Assembly: GCA_002049455.2 (NCBI GenBank)
Contig: KV918772.1
Location: 124,001 to 188,000 of the forward strand
DNA: 64,000 nt
Reading direction: 5' to 3'
Origin: Porphyra umbilicalis
Taxonomy: Eukaryota; Rhodophyta; Bangiophyceae; Bangiales; Bangiaceae
The stretch's first letter is position 1, and each line of letters opens with the position of its first letter. The position numbers were made by a program, and so were the translations under genes. Positions 56,160 through 64,000 of this stretch are shown here, piece by piece. The notes beneath the pieces were generated by a model, which worked only from the letters and a program-made list of their open reading frames with translations, searched no databases and was not told the origin of the DNA.

Positions 56160-57310
56160 CGCCTGTTACCCACCGCTGTCGCCCCGACCCTAGAGCCGCG
56201 GTCCCCTTGCCCGCGGCTGGCGCTGCCCGCCGTCGCCCCTGCGCTGGCGCCGCGGTGCCCACGCCAGTGGCTACGTCTCCCCGCCTAATTCCTGCGGAGG
56301 TGGCTCTTGCGCTGGAGCCGCGGTTCCCTCGCCCGCGGCTGGCGCTGCCCCTTGTCGCCCCCGCGCTGGCGCCGCGGTGCTCGCGCCCACGGCTGGGTCT
56401 CACCACCTGTTGCCCCCCGCCGTCGCCCCCGCGCTGGCGCCGCTGTCCTCTCGCCCGTGGCAGGCGCTGCCCGCCGTCGCCCATGCCCTGGCGCCGCTGT
56501 GCTCGTGCCCACGGCTGCGTCTCCCCGCCTGTTGCCCCCCACGGTGGCCCCCGCGCTAGAGCCGCGGTTCCCTCACCCGCGGCTGGCGCTGCCCGTGGTT
56601 ACTTCCGCGCTGGCCCCGCTGGGCCCTCGCCCGCGTCTGCCTCTTCCTGCCTGTTGCCCACCGGTGTCGCCCCCGCGCGAGAGCCGTGCTCCCCTTGACC
56701 GCAGCTGGCGCTGCCCGCCGTCGCCCCCGCGCTGGCGCCGCGGTGCCCTCGCCCGCGGCTGGGTCTCACCACCTGTTGCCCCCCGCCGTCGCCCCCGCGC
56801 TGGCGTCGCTGTCCTCTCGCCCGTGGCAGGCGCTGCCCGCCATCGCCCATGCCCTGGCGCCGCGGTGCTCGCGCCCACGGCTGCGTCGCCACGCCTGTTG
56901 CCCCACACGGTGGCCCCCGCGCTAGAGCCGCGGTTCCCTCACCCGCGGCTGGCGCTGCCCTCGGTTGCCCCGGCGCTGGCCCCGCTGGGCCCTCGCCCGC
57001 GTCTGCCTCTTCCTGCCTGTTGCCCACCGGTGTCGCCCCCGCGCGAGAGCCGTGTTCCCCTTGACCGCGGCTGGCGCTGCGCGCCGTCGCCCCCGCGCTG
57101 GCGCCGCGGTGCCCTCGCCCGCGGCTGGGTCTCACCACCTGTTGCCCCCCGCCGTCGCCCCCGCGCTGGCGCCGCTGTCCTCTCACCCGTGGCAGGCGCT
57201 GCCCGCCGTCGCCCCTGCGCTGGCGCCGCGGTGCTCGCGCCCACGGCTGCGTCTCCCCGCCTGTTGCCCCGCGCGGTGGCCCCCGCGCTGAAGCCGCGGT
57301 TCCCTCAACC
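56160..57310. repeat. Higher-order minisatellite, about 3 x 366 bp
   Basis: The phrase GGCTGGGTCTCACCACCTG recurs at about 56391, 56758 and 57123, a spacing of 365-367 bp. Each large unit is built of variant subunits of about 54-68 bp with shared words (GCGCTGGCGCCGCGGTG, CGGCTGGCGCTGCCC). Long frames on both strands, including one of 465 codons on the plus strand, are products of the repeat. Confidence 0.8.
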
Positions 57311-57339
57311 TTTCGTTGTCCTCAAGCTGCTGCTACTCT

Positions 57340-59034
57340 TCACAAATCACAAAGCGATACAAAGTCGCTACGCTTCTCAGTGTCCGTCGTGCCGGTGGTT
57401 GTATTGTCCGACTCTCTACTTTGGTCAAGGCCGCGGGTTGTATCCAGCTGCTTGTTCAGAGCCTCAGAAGCAGCCCGCTGCTTTGCGGATTGCGACTCGC
57501 GGACACGCTGGTTGTCGCCCCCCCCGCTGCCGCGCGTCGCCGGCGCCCCCGGAAGCTCCGCCTCCGCCGCCAGAGCCCTTGCAGCTGCGGTATCTGCTGC
57601 CACAGTCGCCGCCGGCGGGTCCTTCCCCGGCGACACGTGAGCTCCGGCGGCGGCGCCGGTCGCCGGCGGCGCCGACGACGACGCGTCAGTCGCGAGAGTC
57701 GTGACGTCCATGGCGGCCACACTGTCGTCAACTTCCTCAAGATGGATCTCCTAAATTGCTGTGCTTGCGGGCGGCGCCGTCTTGGGAGCCGGTGCAGGGG
57801 GCGTCGCCAGGCCAGCAGCTTGCATTATCTTGCGCATTACAGACTGCCGGTACTGCGCCGCCTCGGGCGTGTCACGCATCGCGGGAGAGTCAAAGAATCA
57901 AAGAGCAGTGCGCTCTCGCTGCGCAACAGTCAACTTGTACACCGCCGCCGTGCTCGCCTTGACCTGCTTCTTCATACCAGCGTCCTCCGACTGCATCAAC
58001 GTGGCTGCCTTGATGCCGCCAGGTCGGATTAGATACCCCTGATTGCGCGAGTTCGGGCTACCAGTGTTCCCGCTCTCGCCGTCCTCGTCAGAAGAGTCGT
58101 CCAGGTCCACACTCGCGTCGTCCGCCGTGTTGGCCGCGCTGCTGAACCTGTCAGAGTTCTGCAAAACTCGCCAGCATCCCACCCACTTGCCGTGCGCCAG
58201 TTTGGCTTTGCGCTTGGCCGTCTTGCTCTTGCGCTTGTCCTTCTTCCGGGCGCTGCTAATGGACTCGTAGATGTTCAGCGAGCAGTACCGCTCGACCGAC
58301 GCGCTGATGATGTCCTCCTCCGTCAGGTTCTTGGTGGTCTGCATATTCTTGACCGCCAGGTAGTGAGAGGAAAATGTGCTCACCCCCTTCCGGATCTTCT
58401 GGAACTGCTTCTCCACCGCACTCACGTTGAGCTTTACGCGCAGAGGCCCCTTCTTGTTCATCAAGTCCGTCCACTTCTCGTGCACAGCCGCCCACAGCTG
58501 GTCCCTGGAGCGACCAGTGGCGGTCACAGGGTCCTCGCTCACCTCCAGGTAGGCCCTACACAGCGGCACGCGGTCCTCGTCCGTCCATCCCAGGCTAGAG
58601 CCCGTGGACTTAGGATGGTTTTCGTTCACTGCTGGAACGGCGGCATCAGGTACGGAGGGGCCGGCTGGGAAGGCTGGGGGGAAGTAGGTACCAGCACAAA
58701 CGTCAAGGGGGGCGGGTCTTGGTTCCCGCCTACCACGTACAGACGCTGGCGCGCTGCCTCCTGAAGCGTCGGCTGCGGCGTCGGCTGCGGCGCCGGCTGC
58801 GGGGCTTGGTGGCTCCCGGTCACGTACAAAGGTTGGCGCACTGGCTCCTGCGGCATCGTCTGCGGCGAAGGCTGCAGCGGCGCGGGCAACAACATCAACG
58901 GCGAAGGCGTGCTCTGCGACTGAGCCGTCGTCGTCAACGCCCACTGGTACACGTGCCCGCCGTGCGGCTTGGCGGGTGACTCGCCGCTCCAGAGCGCCGG
59001 ACCGTGGAACACCGGGTATGGCGGAGGCCGCCAC
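57340..59034 (-). pseudogene. Myb/SANT-like protein of Harbinger-associated type, broken
   Basis: The conserved part (about 58620 to 58150) reads SLGWTDEDRVPLCRAYLEVS, then SRDQLWAAVHEKWTDLMNKK, VSAVEKQFQKIRKGVSTFSS and KWVGCWRVLQNSDRFSS. This is the arrangement of the plant/protist proteins labelled Myb/SANT-like or NAM-associated C-terminal, known as the DNA-binding partner in PIF/Harbinger transposons. A Lys/Arg-rich nuclear-type signal (KKDKRKSKTAKRKAK) and an acidic DLDDSSDEDGE lie between or after these. The frame then meets a TGA at 57898 and a TAG near 57755, yet stays protein-like (TPEAAQYRQSVMRKIMQAAG) to 57340. The N-terminal Pro/Gln-rich part is better read in another frame (59012-58626), so a frameshift lies near 58630. 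It is on the strand opposite to the Harbinger transposase and 3.6 kb away, with a minisatellite between them. Confidence 0.7.
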
Positions 59035-61170
59035 GCAGAAGACCAGCTACCGGTGGGGTCGTACCCACTGGCTGGCCACGGCTCGCCCGCGCTGGTGAAC
59101 CCGTGGGCGCACGAGGACGGGGGTGGCAGCGGCCGCGAGCCGTACGAACGCCAGTGGTCGTCGGCCGGTGGCCCCGGCGGCCAAAACGTTCGGTCGTCAG
59201 ACGGGCCCGCCAGTCGTTGCGGGGGGCTCCAGCGAGGGGATCCGTGTCGGGGACCCGCGGGTCGTCCCGGAGGGCTACCCCGTAGAGGGCCGCGTGGGGC
59301 GCCCGCTGGTCCTCGCTGCGGGCTACACCCCGGGGGGGGGGGGGGGTCTGTGGGGGGCCCGCCGGGCGGTCAGGGGGCTACGCCAAGGGGGCCCGCGTGG
59401 CGGGCCCGCTGGTCGACGAGGCGGGCTCCGCAGACGGGGGTATTCGCAGACGGCTTGAGGGTAGGACGACCATCGTCGTCGACGCGTCGACGAACACGTC
59501 GGTCGTCCGGATCGGCGTGGTAGGCGTCAGGTCCGAGGCAGCGAGGGTGAGGAGAGCAGGCAAGCCGATGTTGTGCCGGAGGCCGGCCGCCGTTCATAAG
59601 CGGCCGAACAGCACCCCGGCCCGCAGGAGGGGGGCGAGAGTGATTGCGGGGGTGGGAGGGCCCAAACGCGCGGGGCGGTGGGGGGGGGGGGCCCGTACAT
59701 GGCGTCGTCCCCCCTGGGACCAGCACAGCTGGGTATAGAAAGGCGGGAAGGGCGGCAGGGTGGAGCGTACCATTGAGGGGGTGGGGGGGGGGGGGGGGGG
59801 CGTCCGTCGTACCGTCGTCACAAGGCCCCGTGCAAGTGCAAGGCGGAGAGGGCGGGGTGGCAGCGCGTCCGTTGCAATTCTGTTGCGCTCGGCGTCGTCG
59901 CGTGTTGTTTTCGTCCTTCACACGCGTCATGAGAGCGGCTAAAGAGGGCGGGAGGGGTGGGCGGGGCGAGTGGGGGGTAGGGGTCGGCGGGATGGCAGGC
60001 GGCGCGCGCGCGCTGCACAGACGTCCTAGCACCCCGGCGCGATTGCGGACACAGAGGACACAGATCCTCGCCGCCCGCCTAATCCCACCAGCTGTCCGAA
60101 GGCGGGTGAGCGATTGTGGTGGGACTGCGTCAGCTTGGCCCGCCCCGCAGGAGCCCCTGCTCCGAAAAACTGGTCACGGATGAGGACCGACCAGCGCCCA
60201 TGCGTATCTTTGTCCCACGTGGAGCCCGTCCCCAGCGGCGCCGCGCCCGCCGCATAAATTGTAAATGAGCGGGTGGGACGAGCCGTAGAAGCCCGCCACC
60301 GCAGCCTGACAACGCAGACCCGTTTAGAGGCGGGGATCATACGCCCCCACGCCACACTCGTTGGACGGCTGGGGGGTCGAGCGGCACGCGTCGGACTGAG
60401 GCGCCAGGAGCGGGACACGTCAGACGGCTGAGGGGCCGCGAGGCGGCCCCTGACGAGTCGTGGCGCTGACTGCCGTCACGCCTCCTGAGCCAGCGAGGGC
60501 TAAACGCGCGGGGGCTGGTCCAACGTCAAAACGATGGCCTGTTGGTCACATGACCGGCTGGCCATCCGTTCGGTGGCGTCGCCGTGTCCACCCATTGCGT
60601 AGAGCGCTTCGCACCGCTCCAGTGGCTCACTCACGCGCAATCTCATCCGATGACGCGGCCCAGCTTCAACCGAGCATTGCCCATATGGCACTGAAACGGA
60701 CAGTTTGTGGCGTCGACTAGCTTCCAAAAGTGCAGCTTTTGACAAAATTGATGCCATCCAGGACGACAGATTGGTTCGACTCACTGGGTCAGCCAATCAC
60801 CGCACTTCCCTCCAAACTGGGCGGTTTCAAAACAGCTCCCGAGAGTGTCAACGGCGACGACATCTGACATGTTGATATCTCGCGACGAGCCTTCCGCACG
60901 ATGCGGATCACGCCAGTGGCGACGCCCGCTCTCCAGTTTCCCCGCCCAGCCACCTAGCGCTTCTTCGGTGGCCCGATCCAATCTGTTTACAATCGACAGG
61001 ACTGCGCTCGAGGAGATCGGATTCTTCCCAGGGGCGTAGTTCCAATGAGGTGCACGGTTTTCATGTCGTGGCCGTGCTACGTGTCGACCCGTTCGTCCCT
61101 TTGAATGCCTCTTTCTTCGACGATGTCATCGGTTTCAATGATTATGAGCGGCCGATCTGGCGCTTGACAG
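59035..61170. other. No recognisable gene; G-rich patches
   Basis: Runs of G lie near 59332-59347 and 59778-59801, and Pro-rich minus frames up to 60032 could be an extended low-complexity N-terminus of the Myb/SANT-like protein. Beyond 60.4 kb the frames are short and motif-free. Confidence 0.35.
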
Positions 61171-62289
61171 CACAGTGCGGCTTAAACCACGTGCCTGGAA
61201 GATCTGCATTCCCTTGTAAATGGCTTGCACAGAGGCGTGCATGAATCCTGCAATCGTCGATTCTGACCCTTCCAGAGCGTGTGCGCTGTACAAGACCTTT
61301 GTAGAGCGATGCTCCTGGGCTATAAAGACGTCGCCCAGACCCCTTTTCTACACATTTCATACCGCAGTGGAGGTGTCTATGAGTGCGTAAAAAACGAGAC
61401 CTGGCCTCCTCTTCATGCGCACGGGGCGTCCACAAACGTGTTTCTTGCATGCAAAATTCTTGTACCTCGCACCCTGAGTTCGTGCAAGCGTGCTTGCACA
61501 GGCAAGTACGGAAATTCTGGAAACGGATGCATCTTTGTGCAGACATCTTGCACCTTGTGCATGATTCTTGCACCAGTGAGCGACACTTGTTTTCCCTCTC
61601 GAGCGGCTCCACCGGCAACATGCTCAACCTCATTACGCACTCCAAAGACTGGCCTTCAGTTGCTTATCAGTCCTGTACCCCTCCGCACCTCACCCCCCCC
61701 GCTCCCCAAGAACAACCAGACTTCCGAAAGAAGGGTGAATTCGACTTTTGTCCCGGAGGCCGTGAGGACGTCTACATGGGGTTGCGAAAGCTAAGAAACT
61801 ATCCGAAGCCATCTCCCCGGCTACCAGGAGCACATAAGAGGTCCCCTGCTCCAGTAGCTCCATTGGGAAGCGGTCATGTGGCTTCTGGTGCTATGTCTTC
61901 AGTGCCCTGTGCTGCGACTGAGCTCATGACGGGTGGGGAATGAAAAGAGGCTGTGGCATTCTCGGTGTGGGCGGACGTTGCCCCTATAACCCTGATCTTT
62001 GCCACACGGCGCCCAGACTCCGGCCCAGCTTCCCGCTTGTAGAACTGGAATGACGGTTGTGCAGCGAGATGCAGAAACTCTGCACCGCAACGTGCACGAT
62101 TCTTGCACGACTGCTGCCAGGTTTGGTACATAATTCTTGCACAGACACTGACTCTGTGCAACTCCCATACAAGAATCGTGCACGAAAAACCGCCGTTTGT
62201 GCAAGAAATGGAGGCCTGTAAAACCTTGTATACAACTGTATACAAGGAAATTCGGGCTCTCCCAGGAACGTGGTCTAAGCCCCACTGTG
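61171..62289. mobile_element. Possible CACTA-like non-autonomous element
   Basis: Inverted termini of about 30 bp: CACAGTGCGGCTTAAACCAC at 61171 and the complement of CACAGTGGGGCTTAGACCAC ending at 62289. They are flanked on both sides by CAG, a possible 3-bp duplication. Near both ends the words TTGCAC/GTGCAA recur many times (for example TGCACGATTCTTGCAC near 62090). CAC-starting termini, a 3-bp duplication and subterminal repeats are CACTA features. There is no coding capacity. Confidence 0.5.
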
Positions 62290-62689
62290 CAGGGACGTGG
62301 CAATCTCACCGCAACTGTTGGGCGCACTTTCCGGACTACTTTTCGATGGTTTCGTTTCATTCAGCGCTGGTGGAGATCCCTTCGAGCTCCTTCGCTTTCA
62401 TTCAATTTTGGACTGCCAGAATTGGGCTACGCACAACCCAGCAATGACGACTAGTGTTGCCCAACTGGTTTATCATAATTGGTTAAAACTGGTTTACATT
62501 GGGTAAAAATCGGACATCGCTTGTGAACTAGTTTTGGGTGCGAAATATTGGTCGAACTGGTTTTTTAAGTACGAAAGCGTTGCTGTCCTGTGACCGGAAT
62601 TTCCTGCGTTCCTTGGCTTTAAGTGCGGGACCCGATCCAACTTACGGACCTGTGCACGACCTGAACAGACGACTGGTGTCTTCGTCTCT

Positions 62690-62830
62690 CACACATCGCA
62701 CACGAGTCGTGTAACTACATACCGCACACGAGTTGTGGAACGAGAGGTATAACCAGATGTGTAACCACACCGCACACAAGTCGTGCAACCACACCGCACA
62801 CATGTCGTGCAATCACACCACTCACGCCCG
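62690..62830 (+). repeat. Degenerate tandem repeat of about 24 bp
   Basis: Four to five imperfect copies of ACCGCACACAAGTCGTGCAA with a CCACAC linker. It is non-coding as far as can be seen. Confidence 0.6.
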
Positions 62831-63089
62831 CACAGGAAAGGGACGGCCACGAACGCAGCACGCAACCACGCGGGAAGAGTGAGGGTCCATGTACCTAGCA
62901 TGTATGTACCTAGCAGCCTCGAGTAGATCTGCGGCAGAAAAGCAACGACGAGGACCATTGCACAAGCCAAAAACACATCATGCACGAAGAAGCAGAAGAG
63001 AAGGGAACGCCGCGCAGAGGAGATAGATGCTCGTGCCAGACGCGCTGCACGCAGACACAGAACGTACGCACACTGCCCTCCTCAGTAAA

Positions 63090-63200
63090 TGACTTTACTG
63101 ACTCTCCCACTGGCTCCTATGACTCTCCAACTGACTCCACTGACTCCACTGACTCTGCAACTGACGCCACTGACTCTCCAACTGACTCCACTGGCCATCA
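63090..63200 (+). repeat. Tandem ACTGACTCY repeat
   Basis: Imperfect 9-bp units of the type ACTGACTCC repeat about 12 times. The open frame across it encodes a Thr/Asp/Ser repeat and is not called as a gene. Confidence 0.7.
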
Positions 63201-63283
63201 TACATACTGGCAGTTCGACTGACGTCCACATGATCACCTACAGACATATCACTCACAGATACACACCAGCATCTCCCCGTGTA

Positions 63284-63415
63284 CAGCCGTTCTCCTAATA
63301 ATCCCGCACTTCAACAGTTGCAAAAGAGTTCCGAATCGGCCTCTACGACCCCGCAGACGCCGATTTGGAACTCTTTTGCAACAGTTGGAGTGCGGGATTT
63401 TTAGGAGAACGGCTG
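63284..63415. mobile_element. Short TA-flanked MITE, 132 bp
   Basis: The ends CAGCCGTTCTCCTAATAATC and TTTTTAGGAGAACGGCTG are flanked by TA on both sides (63282-63283, 63416-63417). The element is nearly palindromic throughout: GTTGCAAAAGAGTTCC pairs with GGAACTCTTTTGCAAC. It belongs to the same family as 49175-49345. Confidence 0.9.
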
Positions 63416-63417
63416 TA

Positions 63418-64000
63418 TCACACCATGTGGGTCTACATGTGGCGCTTTACTTTAGAAATCTCAGTTTTTTTGTGCAGTGCCGAACGGAGCTAGATGCATT
63501 CAAAGGTCGAGGCCTCCAGGGCCGCTTGGTTCAGAAGTAGCCTACCAATCCATGCGGACTGCCCCTGAGAAAGCGATTTCGTGCAAGGCTCTCCGTCCTG
63601 GTCGAACGTACCTGACATTTGTTCTTGGACAGATACAAGCGCTACGTGACAAGGAGAGAAGCATTAAGATCGCAGGGAGCACCATCAGAAAGAGCACGTC
63701 AAAGAGCATAAGGTATTTGTCTCATCTTGCAAACTCGTCAAGCCTCATAAGATGAGAATTCTAAAATAAAGCGCCACACATGACGACGAGGATCTCCACC
63801 AATGGCTCCAACCGTCCTGACAGCCAAACGTGGCACCGTTTGGCCAACGGGGGCATTGGTGGAGAAAGCGAGATCCAAAAGTAGTGTGTGACTGTGATGT
63901 GACGGCCCAAAAATAGCACTCCTCACATTTTCCAATCCCTTGATACATCTCGTGGTGGCCTCGCGGGATCGCCCTTCTTTTGGAGCTTGAACGGCAGCGC
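63418..64000. other. No recognisable gene
   Basis: Only short motif-free frames up to the window end. Confidence 0.4.

Noticed and set aside
56307-57704. Plus-strand frame of 465 codons
   Set aside because: It lies almost entirely inside the higher-order minisatellite, and opposite-strand frames are equally open.
1-64000. tRNA, rRNA or CRISPR loci
   Set aside because: A scan for tRNA B-box-like words and for regularly spaced direct repeats found nothing beyond minisatellites and the two primer-binding sites.

Overview
The window is eukaryotic nuclear DNA that consists almost entirely of transposable elements and their relics. Spliceosomal-type splice sites, LTR retrotransposons of both main superfamilies, several DNA-transposon superfamilies, long GC-rich low-complexity tracts and the lack of compact operons all point away from a prokaryote or a virus. 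The mix (KDZ transposase with a Ulp1 peptidase, Harbinger transposase plus Myb/SANT-like protein, chromodomain-type Ty3/gypsy, copia with a half-tRNA primer site) and the very high GC suggest an alga, possibly a red alga of the Porphyra/Pyropia kind, or another GC-rich protist. That assignment is inference only. No intact, clearly functional host gene is visible.

Layout. 1-3.1 kb: GC-skewed simple sequence and a 15-bp minisatellite. 3.1-10.6 kb (+): a decayed transposon region with an unknown ORF, a cysteine-bearing unknown protein, a Ulp1/C48-like SUMO-protease relic and a KDZ transposase relic. 10.69-26.77 kb (-): a complete but decayed Ty3/gypsy element with 647-bp LTRs and CAACA target duplications, inserted just after the KDZ transposase. 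It contains a whole copia element (17471-22430, 418-bp LTRs, GCGTT duplications) and a hAT-type MITE (14175-14926, 8-bp duplications), and it carries an extra coding-like region in the opposite orientation next to its 3' LTR. 26.8-31.2 kb: mostly featureless, but with a broken gene for the structure-specific nuclease MUS81 (29.4-30.16 kb, -). 31.2-33.8 kb: the 5' LTR and gag of a second, related gypsy element.

34-50 kb is less GC-rich. It holds an IS630/Tc1-mariner transposase relic (41.8-43.0 kb, +), an unknown three-exon gene on the minus strand whose two introns each contain a MITE of one TIR family (43.2-45.7 kb), a third family member at 46.5 kb, and a short TA-flanked MITE at 49.2 kb. 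51.35-53.7 kb (+): a PIF/Harbinger transposase split by a second copy of the hAT-type MITE. 54.7-57.3 kb: GC-rich tracts and a higher-order minisatellite. 57.3-59.0 kb (-): a Myb/SANT-like protein of the Harbinger-associated kind, also broken. 59-64 kb: poly-G tracts, a possible CACTA-like non-autonomous element, short tandem repeats and another TA-flanked MITE.

Relative ages can be read from the nesting. By eye the copia LTRs differ at about 12 of 418 positions and the gypsy LTRs at about 40 of 647, so the inner element is the younger, as nesting requires. Nearly every coding sequence here carries in-frame stops or frameshifts, so the region is best read as a transposon graveyard.
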